The translations under genes were made by a program, and so were the position numbers. From Chloroflexota bacterium (GTDB lineage: Bacteria > Chloroflexota > Anaerolineae > Aggregatilineales > Phototrophicaceae), in contig JAIUNI010000006.1 of NCBI GenBank assembly GCA_020161935.1, positions 124,001 to 188,000 on the forward strand: a stretch of 64,000 bases of DNA, written 5' to 3'. Numbering within the stretch: the stretch's first letter is position 1; each line of letters opens with the position of its first letter. Of the stretch, positions 28,352 through 36,835 are shown piece after piece. Below the pieces are notes generated by a model that searched no databases, was not told the DNA's origin, and saw nothing but the letters and a program-made list of their open reading frames with translations.

Positions 28352-28735
28352 TTACCAGATGTTACCCGCGCCGGGGGTATAGGTCGTACCGGCTACGGTG
28401 TTGGCGATGATAGTATCACACTGAACCGTACCGCTGACCTTGACCATGCCGGAGTTGATTTGTATCAGGCTGCTGTTGATGACCATTTGTGACGCATCCA
28501 TTTTGATGTTGGCTGCTGCCTGAATGTGTACGCCATCCGAATCTAATGTGACGGTGTTGCCATTGGTATCCTGAATGGTGATGCTGTTTTTGTTCAGATT
28601 AATTTGCTGACCGGTGCTGTTTTGAAGCCCAATCGTTTCGGCATTTTGGGTGGTGCGGATGCCGAGCGCGGTTAACTGGTCGGTGATGCTGCTGCCGCGA
28701 AACAGGTTGAATAGGGTATTCAGAAAGCTGTTCAT
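28352..28735 (-). CDS. Repetitive beta-rich protein of unknown function
   Basis: A 127-residue protein. After a short helical start (SFLNTLFNLFRG) it is a run of short beta repeats rich in Asn, Thr, Ile and Val (INLNKNSITIQDTNGNTVTL, DGVHIQAAANIKMDAS). This resembles the beta-helix spikes of phage baseplate/VgrG tips, but no other phage or secretion gene is near, so I make no functional claim. GAGGTG supports the ATG at 28735. Last gene of the long minus-strand run. Confidence 0.65.
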   Translation of the reverse strand: MNSFLNTLFNLFRGSSITDQLTALGIRTTQNAETIGLQNSTGQQINLNKNSITIQDTNGNTVTLDSDGVHIQAAANIKMDASQMVINSSLIQINSGMVKVSGTVQCDTIIANTVAGTTYTPGAGNIW

Positions 28736-28762
28736 ATGCACCTCACCAGTGAACGATTTTAT

Positions 28763-29248
28763 TTAGCCGAATTTCTTTTGCAGCATGGGCAGCAAACCGC
28801 CCGCGTCCATGATGGCCTGCACGGAAGGCGAGAGGCGCGGGAAGTTGAAGGTTTGCCCGGCGGCGGTGATGCTGGCACTGGCGAGGTCGATCTCAAGGCT
28901 GTCGCCGGATTTTACGACGGCGTTGAGGCCGGGGCAGACAATGGGCAGCACGCCCTGATTAATGCAGTTGCGGAAGTAGAGGCCGCTGAACGAGGCGGCG
29001 ATGATGATGCTTACGCCGCTGTATTTGATGCTCGTTACCCCTTGTTCGCGGCTGCTGCCCATCCCCCAATTGGAACCCGCCACAATCGCATCACCCACTT
29101 GAACACCGCTGGCAAAGGTTGGGTCGAGGTCTTCGAGCGCGTGGGCGGCGATGTCCTCCGGCGTTTTGAGGGTGTAAGTGTACTTGCCGGGGAAAATGAC
29201 ATCGGTGTTGACGTTATCGCCGTATACCCAGCAGCGGTGTGTGGACAT
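28763..29248 (-). CDS. leuD: 3-isopropylmalate dehydratase small subunit (LeuD)
   Basis: A 161-residue swivel-domain subunit of isopropylmalate isomerase (leucine pathway). GDNVNTDVIFPGKY, GSNWGMGSSREQG and FRNCINQGVLPIV are the family signatures. The short length fits the archaeal-type/homoaconitase-like LeuCD pair, in which activity needs the separate LeuC. Its partner leuC lies at 34144-35448, five kilobases upstream on the same strand with seven genes between. AAGGA lies about 11 bases before the ATG. Confidence 0.92.
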   Translation of the reverse strand: MSTHRCWVYGDNVNTDVIFPGKYTYTLKTPEDIAAHALEDLDPTFASGVQVGDAIVAGSNWGMGSSREQGVTSIKYSGVSIIIAASFSGLYFRNCINQGVLPIVCPGLNAVVKSGDSLEIDLASASITAAGQTFNFPRLSPSVQAIMDAGGLLPMLQKKFG

Positions 29249-29296
29249 GGGTTGGTGTTCCTTCGGTTTTAGCAGGTGTAATCAAGATGATTGTAA

Positions 29297-29884
29297 CTAT
29301 GAATTGGGATTCTTATACAACCAAATTGAATTCGGTAGTTCGACGTGAATAATCTGGTTTTCACGCGATAATTTGAATGCCCAATTATAGTCATAAACTT
29401 TACCGGATGTGGACTGAAAATGCAGTTCAGCGAGGTTAAGACCATCTGGAATATTATCTGTTCTGAAACAAACACTCATCGGGCCGCCATGTGAACCAAG
29501 TGGTTTGCCACTTAGGCCATTTTCAAAACGTGTAATCCCTATTGCTACTGCTGAAATTATGGTATCAAAACGATGTAAAACAACATTATTCACTTTCAAT
29601 ACCGGGGAGTGAACCACTTCTCCAAAATCCCCCGGCTCCCAAATATGAAATTGACTGAGTGCGACACAAATTTCCAATACTGTTCCTGTATCAACTCTCC
29701 ATCGTAATTCTATTCCCTTAAAAACATCAGTTGTGGGTTGCGGGTTTTCCCACAGATGTTGGGCGAGGGGCAGGGCTTCAGCGGATAAGGGTTGATGTGG
29801 CGTAGGTAAAAAGTAGATGAAGTTCGACATACCCAGATACCAAACAGCAACTATTACGGCGACAAGCATAAAACGCTTACTCAT
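29297..29884 (-). CDS. Membrane-anchored protein of unknown function
   Basis: A 195-residue protein with one N-terminal membrane segment (about 5-28) and an extracytoplasmic remainder of mixed beta character. I recognise no family. Its ATG follows the stop codon of the histidine phosphatase gene directly (TAAATG), so the two are translationally coupled. The composition is more AT-rich than its neighbours. Confidence 0.7.
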   Translation of the reverse strand: MSKRFMLVAVIVAVWYLGMSNFIYFLPTPHQPLSAEALPLAQHLWENPQPTTDVFKGIELRWRVDTGTVLEICVALSQFHIWEPGDFGEVVHSPVLKVNNVVLHRFDTIISAVAIGITRFENGLSGKPLGSHGGPMSVCFRTDNIPDGLNLAELHFQSTSGKVYDYNWAFKLSRENQIIHVELPNSIWLYKNPNS

Positions 29885-30463
29885 TTAGAGATGTCTCAGC
29901 GAGAAGCACAGTTCGCGCACCTGCAAATCGGGCAGGGTGAGGATGGCGTAGGCGGGCATGTCGAGCAGCGACCAAATGGAGTAGGGTGGGACGTTCATGC
30001 GGTGGGCAAGGAACAGCGAGAGAATGGTGCCGTGCGAGACGAGGGCGATGGTTTCGTCGGGATGGGCGCTCGTCAGGCGGTCGACGGCTGCCGAGAAGCG
30101 TAAACGCGCGGCCTCAAAGGTTTCTTCGCCATAAAGTAGTTTCTGCGGCTGGTGCATGGCGGTTGCAATCGCCTCACGGAATGCGGTTTCATCGGCGAAG
30201 AACGGCGCGGTTTTGCGGTGGGTTTCGCGGAGGTCAGCCGCTTGCGACAGTGGAAGATCGCCTAAATAGCTGGCGAGCAGTGTACCCGTTTGCACAGCTT
30301 TCGGCTCGTCGCTGGTGATGATGTGGCGAATGTTGTAGGGACGCAGACGGTCGGCGAGTAAGCGGCATTGGTCGTGACCGGCGTTGGCAAGCTGCCAGTT
30401 GTGGGCGGAGGTTCCCGGCTGCGGCTGGGAAGCGGCGTGGCGAACTAAAACGAGCCGTACCAT
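29885..30463 (-). CDS. Histidine phosphatase (phosphoglycerate mutase-like)
   Basis: A 192-residue enzyme of the RHG superfamily. The catalytic-site motif is LVLVRHAASQ, with Ala in place of the usual Gly; the second catalytic His is in IALVSHGTILS. Such proteins act as small-molecule or protein phosphatases; the substrate is unknown. AGGGGGT precedes the start. It lies between the sensor kinase gene and a membrane protein in one operon. Confidence 0.88.
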   Translation of the reverse strand: MVRLVLVRHAASQPQPGTSAHNWQLANAGHDQCRLLADRLRPYNIRHIITSDEPKAVQTGTLLASYLGDLPLSQAADLRETHRKTAPFFADETAFREAIATAMHQPQKLLYGEETFEAARLRFSAAVDRLTSAHPDETIALVSHGTILSLFLAHRMNVPPYSIWSLLDMPAYAILTLPDLQVRELCFSLRHL

Positions 30464-30478
30464 CTAAACCCCCTTATT

Positions 30479-31819
30479 TTAAACGGCGATTAGGGACGGG
30501 ACTCCGGTAACATCTCCGGGTTCAATTTGGGTTTCGGCAGCCGGTAAGCTGAACCAGAAGGTGCTGCCTGTACCGGGAAGGCTTTCGACCCCTAACTGCC
30601 CACCCATGCGGGTGATCATCCGGTGAACGATGGATAAGCCCAGTCCCAACCCTTCGGCCTTGACCGTGTGCAAGCGGGTAAACATCGTGAACAATCGCTG
30701 CTGGTCATCTTTGCTGATGCCGACACCCGTATCGACGACTTCATAGCGAACGGTGCTGCCCATTTGATAGCCCTGAATAGTGATGCATGGATTGGTTTTA
30801 CCGAAACCCATATATTTGATGGCGTTGCTGATGAGGTTGGCGAAAATTTCCTCCAACCATTGGCTGTGACCCATCACAGGCGGTAGATCAGTGCCGATAA
30901 TGACCTGAATGCTGCTGGCATCCAATTGAAGCTGGAAACGGTTGACAGCCGCGTCAATCGGCAGCTTGGTATCGACCGTCGAGACAAGCTCACTGGTATT
31001 GCGGGATTTCGCCAGCCACAGCAGTTGTTCGATCATATCCGCCATTTTGAACGACGACGCTTTGATATTGTTCAAGTACTGGACTGCTTTGGGCGGTAGG
31101 GCATCTTTTGCAATGCGCTGCACCATATCGGCGTTGAGTCCGATGCTGGTGAGGGGTGATTTGAGATCGTGGGCGATGGTGTGATTATAAGCATCCAATT
31201 CTTGATTGCTGGCGATGAGTTCCTCGTTATAGGCTTGCATCGCAAGCTGGATTTCATTGAGCTGGCGAACATGCTCGGCATTGCTGATGGCGCTTGCAAG
31301 CTGTAATGCCAGCATATAGCCGATGCGAAGATCATCCTGCGTATAGGCTTTGGGTTCGGTGGTGGCGAAATTAATAGTCCCAGTGACAAGGCCATGATCG
31401 AGCAGGGGGATGATGATCTGTGAGGCGAAGTGATCTAGGAACATGCCCGGTTCGGCCTGCTGCACAAGCCGAGACTGGGCGGTTTTTAGCACCGAGCCGA
31501 GGTTTTTGGTTTCGGAGAGCTGATCGCTGTTCATCGTAAAGGGTTTGCCGAACAGCGTGATCACTTTCCATTCACCGTTTGGCTGACGTAAGCAAGCGCT
31601 GAAGTGCTGGTAATCGAGCAGCCATTTGGCTTGACGCGCCACAACTTGGAGTATTTCATCTAGGTCGAAGGTGCGATTGATGGCGACCCCAATTTCGTTC
31701 AAGGCTGCAATCCGGCTGGATAGAGCCTGAGTTTCTGCTAGGAGATGGCGGGTCGTGGCTAATAATTCCTCACGGTCAAGCTGGTCGAGCTTCCGTGCGC
31801 CCAAAGGCGCGGTTGTCAT
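30479..31819 (-). CDS. GAF-domain sensor histidine kinase
   Basis: A 446-residue kinase without membrane segments: an N-terminal coiled segment, a GAF domain (about 40-195), a HisKA dimerisation domain with the phospho-acceptor in TIAHDLKSPLTSIG, and a HATPase domain (N box NLISNAIKY, G1 DTGVG, G2 GLGLGLSIV). It would be a cytoplasmic sensor of a soluble ligand. No response regulator is adjacent; the CheY-like protein at 43161 is a possible but distant partner. Overlaps the upstream gene by 4 bp. Confidence 0.92.
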   Translation of the reverse strand: MTTAPLGARKLDQLDREELLATTRHLLAETQALSSRIAALNEIGVAINRTFDLDEILQVVARQAKWLLDYQHFSACLRQPNGEWKVITLFGKPFTMNSDQLSETKNLGSVLKTAQSRLVQQAEPGMFLDHFASQIIIPLLDHGLVTGTINFATTEPKAYTQDDLRIGYMLALQLASAISNAEHVRQLNEIQLAMQAYNEELIASNQELDAYNHTIAHDLKSPLTSIGLNADMVQRIAKDALPPKAVQYLNNIKASSFKMADMIEQLLWLAKSRNTSELVSTVDTKLPIDAAVNRFQLQLDASSIQVIIGTDLPPVMGHSQWLEEIFANLISNAIKYMGFGKTNPCITIQGYQMGSTVRYEVVDTGVGISKDDQQRLFTMFTRLHTVKAEGLGLGLSIVHRMITRMGGQLGVESLPGTGSTFWFSLPAAETQIEPGDVTGVPSLIAV

Positions 31820-32358
31820 AGTGAATCGATCTCCAGCTTTATCGCATCCGTATACTGGTTTACCCCGGTAAAAAGGTTGGCAGTCGCTAGGATTTCATAT
31901 ATCTCTGTTTCATCGAGGCCGAGGTTCCTTAGTGCTTGGTAGTCGGCGCTCGTTAACCCTTTTGGATTGACAGCGGCTTTTAGGCCGAACTGGATGACGG
32001 CTTTTTCACGGATGGGCAGCGGACAGGCATCAAAGTCCGAGACGAGGGTTTGCAATACTTCTTCGCTCATGCCAAGCGCCGAAAGGCCGTGCAAATGAAC
32101 GCGCAGGGCGTACTGGCTGTCGTTTGCCTGTGAAATGGCGACCCCGATCATCTCTTTGAGGGTGCGGGGCAGATTGCCCTGAAGCATGGTCGAACGAAAC
32201 TTCTTCCAGTTGGCTTCCAGAATATCAGGATTAGCTGCCATTGACTTGAAGAGGTTCGGGACGATGCCAAAACCGAGTTCAGTGGTGATTTCATCAAAAA
32301 CAGCTTTGGTTTTGGGATGGGTGACGGTTGTAGGGTCGAAAAGTGTGACGAGGGACAT
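31816..32358 (-). CDS. Carboxymuconolactone decarboxylase/AhpD-like protein lacking the CxxC site
   Basis: A 180-residue helical protein of the CMD/AhpD superfamily: LPRTLKEMIGVAISQANDSQYALRVHLHG is the core motif. In redox-active members this segment carries E..C.YC...H; here the cysteines are replaced by Asp-Ser and Ala, so peroxidase or disulfide activity is unlikely. The gene overlaps the sensor kinase gene by 4 bp, which suggests a shared function such as sensing, by inference. GGAG precedes the start. Confidence 0.85.
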   Translation of the reverse strand: MSLVTLFDPTTVTHPKTKAVFDEITTELGFGIVPNLFKSMAANPDILEANWKKFRSTMLQGNLPRTLKEMIGVAISQANDSQYALRVHLHGLSALGMSEEVLQTLVSDFDACPLPIREKAVIQFGLKAAVNPKGLTSADYQALRNLGLDETEIYEILATANLFTGVNQYTDAIKLEIDSL

Positions 32359-32477
32359 TTGTTCTCCAATGTATATCGCTTTGTAACGATCTGTAATTCA
32401 TATTATCACGGCACTTTTTCAAAATGCCGGAAAATTTCGTGAAAAAATAATACATTCAAGCAACATGACCCAATAGG

Positions 32478-32999
32478 CTAGTCGGGAATCGTCTTTACCG
32501 TGTGGTCGGTGTAGTTGACGGCGAAGCGACCGCTGCCCTGAATGAAGGGCTGCATGATAGCGCGTTCGGCTTGTACCAAGTGGTTGAGGTCGTGGGCGGC
32601 GATATGGTGCAAGAGTTGGCTCATCGTGACCCAGCCGTACTCCGCGTGAAGCCCCTGTTTTTCTAAATCTCCTTCGGTGAGGCTGGCAATCAACGCGAGG
32701 GTTTGCCCGCGCAGCAGGTTAAATTCACCCGCCAGCGCAATGGTCGGAGCAAGTTTCTTTGGGCGGTCGGCAGGGTTGAAAGCGGGGAAGGGCTGACCGG
32801 CGAGGATGGCCTTGATGCGTACCGGAAACGACACGGCTTCGACCTCGGTCATATGCTGTAGGCATTCGAGCGCCGACCACTCGTCGGGGGCAGGGCGAGC
32901 GGTGAGCAGCTCCAGTGGAACCGACTGCACGAGGCTGAACCAGCGGGCGGGCGTGATGGACGCTACGGATTTACACCACGCTAGGATGTTATTGGTCAT
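32478..32999 (-). CDS. DinB/YfiT-like metal-binding protein
   Basis: A 173-residue four-helix protein. The DinB-like signature includes ARPAPDEWSALECLQHMTEVE with the first metal His, and LLHHIAAHDLNHLVQAE with the C-terminal His pair. Family members are often thiol-S-transferases or damage-inducible proteins; no substrate can be assigned. It overlaps the desaturase gene by 4 bp (ATGA). Confidence 0.88.
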   Translation of the reverse strand: MTNNILAWCKSVASITPARWFSLVQSVPLELLTARPAPDEWSALECLQHMTEVEAVSFPVRIKAILAGQPFPAFNPADRPKKLAPTIALAGEFNLLRGQTLALIASLTEGDLEKQGLHAEYGWVTMSQLLHHIAAHDLNHLVQAERAIMQPFIQGSGRFAVNYTDHTVKTIPD

Positions 33000-33925
33000 T
33001 GTTCGTACCCCGGCGACAGTATCTCGCTCATTCGGTGGAAGTAGGTCGTGGTGCGGATGAGCGTTTCCGGCACTTCACGGTAATCCTCATGGGCGATCTG
33101 GTTCAGGTTATAGTTGGGTACGGACGGCTCGGTATGATGCGACCCGTGATAATTATAGCCAAACTGTGCGCCGAGCAAGTGCCGCTGAATGCCAGCTTGG
33201 AAGTCATAAAACGCACCGTAGCAAGTTTCGCCGGTGGCAGGATCTTGCCACGTTTGGGGGTTGTAGTGTTCGAGCAGCGTGCGGAAGTGGCTGATGCCAT
33301 AGGTGAGGGTGATGAGGGGCGCGAACCAGAAGGCGAAGTAGAAGAAAGGCTGCCCAACCAACACGCCGATGACGAACACCACGAATTGAACGACGAGCGT
33401 AAAGCCCGGATGCTGCCATGAGGGTTGGCCGGTGGTGAGCGTACTTTGTGCGCCGAGTAAGGATGTGATGGCACCATAGCCGGTGAAGTTGACGGCGATG
33501 TATTGAAGCCAACCTTTTACCCCTGATGGACAGGTTTGGTACTGCGGCAGGTCAGGGTCTCGCGGGGTGCCGAAATGCCGGTGGTGCATATGGTGGCGGA
33601 CGCGGAAATTATCGAGCGATATGCCCATGAGGCTGCCGTAAAATCCTGCGAGATATTCGTTCAAGCGGCGTGAGGAAGCGAGGCGATAATGTGCGCCTTC
33701 GTGCAGTTCCTCGAAGACGGCGTGCTGCACCCATGTGACGGTCAGAAACGCGAGAATGTAAAAGGGGAAGAACGGTTGGACGGTGCCGAGGTGGGCGAGG
33801 AGGAATGCCAGACAGAACGCGAGAGTGATCTCGATGAACTTCAGCGCCGTGCGGTGGGGGAGCAGGCGGCTGAGTCTGCGAATCTGATCTTTTTCGACTG
33901 TCGTAACAGGTGATTTTGGGAACAT
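32996..33925 (-). CDS. Membrane fatty acid desaturase
   Basis: A 309-residue di-iron membrane enzyme. Three histidine boxes are present: HEGAH (about 76), HHMHH (about 111) and HGSHH (near 263, in NYHGSHHTEP). Four membrane helices surround them. It would introduce a double bond or hydroxyl into fatty-acyl or carotenoid-type lipids; regiochemistry is unknown. No Shine-Dalgarno is visible before the ATG at 33925. Transcribed with the DinB gene. Confidence 0.9.
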   Translation of the reverse strand: MFPKSPVTTVEKDQIRRLSRLLPHRTALKFIEITLAFCLAFLLAHLGTVQPFFPFYILAFLTVTWVQHAVFEELHEGAHYRLASSRRLNEYLAGFYGSLMGISLDNFRVRHHMHHRHFGTPRDPDLPQYQTCPSGVKGWLQYIAVNFTGYGAITSLLGAQSTLTTGQPSWQHPGFTLVVQFVVFVIGVLVGQPFFYFAFWFAPLITLTYGISHFRTLLEHYNPQTWQDPATGETCYGAFYDFQAGIQRHLLGAQFGYNYHGSHHTEPSVPNYNLNQIAHEDYREVPETLIRTTTYFHRMSEILSPGYEQ

Positions 33926-34030
33926 GATATAAGTATATGAAAATTATTTTGACGCATAGTCTGATATTAGCGAGGATATTGCTTCTGGACAAGTTTAGAG
34001 TTTTTATGCATAAACATAAGAAACAAGATT

Positions 34031-34060
34031 AACCGCCAAGTCGCCAAGTACGCCAAGAAT
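34031..34060. repeat. Dispersed CGCCAAG repeat, short copy
   Basis: AACCGCCAAGTCGCCAAGTA then CGCCAAGAAT. Same type as 8809-8987. A palindrome with one mismatch, GGGTCTGCC-agc-GGCAAACCC plus TAC, follows at 34104-34127. Confidence 0.75.
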
Positions 34061-34143
34061 TTAAATTAAAGAGGGGTTGCGGAAGGAAGCAAATCAGAAG
34101 GAAGGGTCTGCCAGCGGCAAACCCTACGCGGAGATGATGAAGA

Positions 34144-35448
34144 TTAGGCGAAGGTTTGGGGGTCGGCGATGGCTCCGGCGAGGGCGCTGGCGGCGACCAC
34201 ATACGGGTTGCTGAGGTAGATGGTCGAGTCGTTGGTTCCCAAGCGGCCTTTGAAGTTGCGGCTGCCGGACATGATGGTGGCTTCGTTGGGTGCTGGGACA
34301 CCCTGATGGTTACCCATGCACGGGCCGCAGCCGGGGGTGCTGATGGTGACACCGGCTTCGAGCAGGGTCGCCAACGTGCCATCCTTGGAGGCATCTAGCA
34401 GGACTTGAGCGCTGGCGGGAATGATGACGAAGCGGCAGGTGACCTGTTTACCGCGCACGACCTCGGCAGCGGCTTGCAGGTCGGAGAGGCGACCACCGGT
34501 GCAGGTGCCGATCAACGCTTGCTGGATGGGTGTACCGATGGCTTGGTCGAGGTTGACGACGTTATCCGGCAGGTGAGGCAGGGCAATTTGTGGTTGAAGC
34601 CCGGTGACATCGAGGGTGTAAACTTCGTCGTAAACCGCGTCGTCATCGGGGTACAGCGGTGTATAACTGCGGTAGCGGTAGGGGTTACGCTCGTTGCCTT
34701 CGGTGCCGCGATGGTTGGCGGGTTTGCGGCGTTCCTCGATGTAGGCGAGGACGCGCTCATCAGGGGCGATATAGGCGGACATGGCACCAAACTCGGCCAT
34801 CATGTTGGGCATGACGGGCAGTTCATCAATCGACCAGTGTTTGACCGTATCCCCCGTGATTTCGATGGCGCGGTACTGACCACCACCGACGGTTTTATCC
34901 TTCATAAGGCGCAGGGTGATGTCCTTGGCGGTGACACCCGGACGCGGCTTACCGTTGAGGACGACCTTCATGGTTTCCGGCACGCGCAGCCAGAGTTCGC
35001 CGGTCGCCCAGATGGCGGCGATTTCGGTGCGGCCTAGACCCATGCCGAACGCACCGAGCCAGCCGAAGTGCGGGGTGTGGCTATCCGACCCCATGATGAC
35101 CTCGCCGGGGAGGACAATGGCTTCCTCGCTGAGGACTTGGTGGCAGATACCGCGCCCGACCTCGAAGAAGTGACCGACCCCCTGCGCCTTGACCCACTCG
35201 CGGATTTCGGCGTGGTTTTGGGCGTGTTCGGTGGTGGGGGCAGGGACGGCATGGTCTAGGGTGATCGCCATGCGTTCGGGATGCAGGACTTTGGGTGCGC
35301 CGATTTTCTCGAAGATTTTACGGATGGGTGCGGTGTTGTCGTGGCTGAGGTAAATATCCGGTTTTACGTCGAGGATGTCGCCCGCGCGGGCGGTGGACAC
35401 GCCAGCGGCACGGGCGAGGGCTTTTTCGGCAAAGGTGTATCCGGTCAT
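34144..35448 (-). CDS. leuC: 3-isopropylmalate dehydratase large subunit (LeuC)
   Basis: A 434-residue aconitase-superfamily subunit carrying the 4Fe-4S cluster of isopropylmalate isomerase. Cluster cysteines are Cys316 (GTCTGGR) and Cys374/Cys377 (GCGPCMGN); DSHTPHFGWLGAFGMGLG is the substrate-binding core. Residues about 242-261 (KPANHRGTEG...) look like an in-frame insertion of repeat-derived sequence before SYTPLYPDD and are absent from the family pattern as I know it. Partner leuD is at 28763. AGGAAA precedes the start. Confidence 0.92.
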   Translation of the reverse strand: MTGYTFAEKALARAAGVSTARAGDILDVKPDIYLSHDNTAPIRKIFEKIGAPKVLHPERMAITLDHAVPAPTTEHAQNHAEIREWVKAQGVGHFFEVGRGICHQVLSEEAIVLPGEVIMGSDSHTPHFGWLGAFGMGLGRTEIAAIWATGELWLRVPETMKVVLNGKPRPGVTAKDITLRLMKDKTVGGGQYRAIEITGDTVKHWSIDELPVMPNMMAEFGAMSAYIAPDERVLAYIEERRKPANHRGTEGNERNPYRYRSYTPLYPDDDAVYDEVYTLDVTGLQPQIALPHLPDNVVNLDQAIGTPIQQALIGTCTGGRLSDLQAAAEVVRGKQVTCRFVIIPASAQVLLDASKDGTLATLLEAGVTISTPGCGPCMGNHQGVPAPNEATIMSGSRNFKGRLGTNDSTIYLSNPYVVAASALAGAIADPQTFA

Positions 35449-35471
35449 GGGTGGGTGATTTCCTAGTGAAT

Positions 35472-35777
35472 TTATGATGCGGCTTCGGGAACAGCTTCCC
35501 CTGCGTAAGCTAAAATAATGTCTTTGCGGTCAATCCCTGCTTGTATTAGGGCATCAACGGCAGCTTTGTTGTTTAAGTCTCGTTCGATGATGACTTGTGT
35601 GCCGATTATCCGCACGACAAGGCTGATACCGATATCGTGTACCTGTGGGCTATCCTCAATATCCACGACCGTCAGTAAGCTGCCATCGGCATTTTGCGTT
35701 AAATAGCTGATGCAGTTTAGGCCATCTTTGGCGTATTCAGAAACGACTTGATGTACGGTTTGTTTTAGGGTCGCCAT
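35472..35777 (-). CDS. XisI-like protein
   Basis: A 101-residue protein resembling XisI, named for excision of the fdxN element in cyanobacteria but widespread as XisH-XisI pairs of unclear function. The C-terminal block QVIIERDLNNKAAVDALIQA followed by GIDRKDIILAYAG matches the family ending. No XisH gene is adjacent and no excisable element is visible, so it is an orphan. It lies 24 bp upstream of leuC on the same strand. Confidence 0.7.
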   Translation of the reverse strand: MATLKQTVHQVVSEYAKDGLNCISYLTQNADGSLLTVVDIEDSPQVHDIGISLVVRIIGTQVIIERDLNNKAAVDALIQAGIDRKDIILAYAGEAVPEAAS

Positions 35778-35918
35778 TCGGTAGATCTCTCAGCCATGTT
35801 GCACAATGCTACCACGTTCGTGGGGGAAGGGCGATAGAAGTGTGCTATCCTTATGGACATAGGCGACTGTCACTGTAGTTTGAAACCTCCGAGACGAGTT
35901 TACTTCGGGAGTGCGACT

Positions 35919-36356
35919 ATGAAAGTACAGGACATCTTACAGAAGAAGTCAGCCAACGTGCTGATGATCCATCCCCAACAAACCCTCTATGAAGCGAGCA
36001 AAATTTTAGCGGAACACAACATCGGTGCGCTGCTGGTCGAGGACGACGCGCACGAGGTTGTGGGCATCCTTTCCGAGCGCGACATCGTGCGGGAACTGGC
36101 GAAGGTGGGCGACCGTATCGCCTCGGTTCGCGTGGGCGAGGTGATGACGACCGACCTCGTGACCGTGCTGCCGGAAGACGAGGTGGCCGACCTGAGTGTT
36201 ACGATGACGCACAAGCGCATCCGGCACCTGCCGGTGATGGTCGATGGGAAGCTGGTGGGCATTGTTTCCATCGGCGATGTGGTGAAGGCCCAGCTTGAAT
36301 ACTACGAAGGCGAGTCCCAGTATTTACAGACGTATATTGCGGGTGGTTACACCTGA
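35919..36356 (+). CDS. Two-CBS-domain protein
   Basis: A 145-residue protein made of a CBS pair: VLMIHPQQTLYEASKILAEH ... GILSERDIVREL and DLVTVLPEDEVADLSVTMTH ... GIVSIGDVVKAQ. CBS pairs bind adenine nucleotides and regulate partner proteins. GGGAG precedes the ATG at 35919; the longer frame adds 22 residues without support. It stands alone on the plus strand. Confidence 0.9.
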   Translation: MKVQDILQKKSANVLMIHPQQTLYEASKILAEHNIGALLVEDDAHEVVGILSERDIVRELAKVGDRIASVRVGEVMTTDLVTVLPEDEVADLSVTMTHKRIRHLPVMVDGKLVGIVSIGDVVKAQLEYYEGESQYLQTYIAGGYT

Positions 36357-36835
36357 GTCCCGTTGTGGTTGTGGTCAGTCGCCTGTTTGGAAGCAAGTCG
36401 CCAGCTATCAGTCTCCAGTCAAAAGTCTAAAATGTTGCAAATATTGATAAAGTTGCAGTTGCAACTGCGCTTGCTAATCGGCGGGAACACGGAAGCGAGC
36501 CGCCGAAACGTCACAATATTCTTCAAATTCTGCAATTTCACTCGTGCATTTTATGTTGTTGATGCTGTTGTTGCAGTTGAGAATCTCTGTGTTTGTCACA
36601 AATGTCGTCAGTGTCGTCAGTGTCAGGAATGTCAGTGCTGGCAAAATTGGCACTATAGATTTCGGCAATGGCAAAGGGTTTGTTGTTGCCAAGAACCGCC
36701 AGCCAAGAACCGCCAGTGGATAAACCCACTGGCTAGACGAATAAACCCCCATAAACGGGGATATAAAGGCAAAGCATATCAAACTCTATTTTAGAACATT
36801 CGTGTTGTTGAGTCAACCAGTTTGGGTTAGAGTTT
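36357..36835. other. Intergenic repeat-rich region
   Basis: No credible gene. It contains short repeats (GTTGCAGTTGCAACTGC near 36450; TGTCGTCAGTGTCGTCAGTG near 36602) and copy 3 of the hairpin element at 36712-36762. The open frames here are low complexity. Confidence 0.65.
36712..36762. repeat. Hairpin element, copy 3 (first half only)
   Basis: GCCAGTGG / CCACTGGC arms followed by AGACGAATAAACCCCC and ATAAACGGGGAT. The arms differ from copies 1 and 2 (GCCAGCGG / CCGCTGGC) by a paired change, so the stem is kept. The palindrome with CTACA that ends copies 1 and 2 is missing. Confidence 0.8.

Noticed and set aside
28352-28735. Phage or type VI spike protein
   Set aside because: Beta repeats resemble spike tips, but there are no neighbouring phage or secretion genes.
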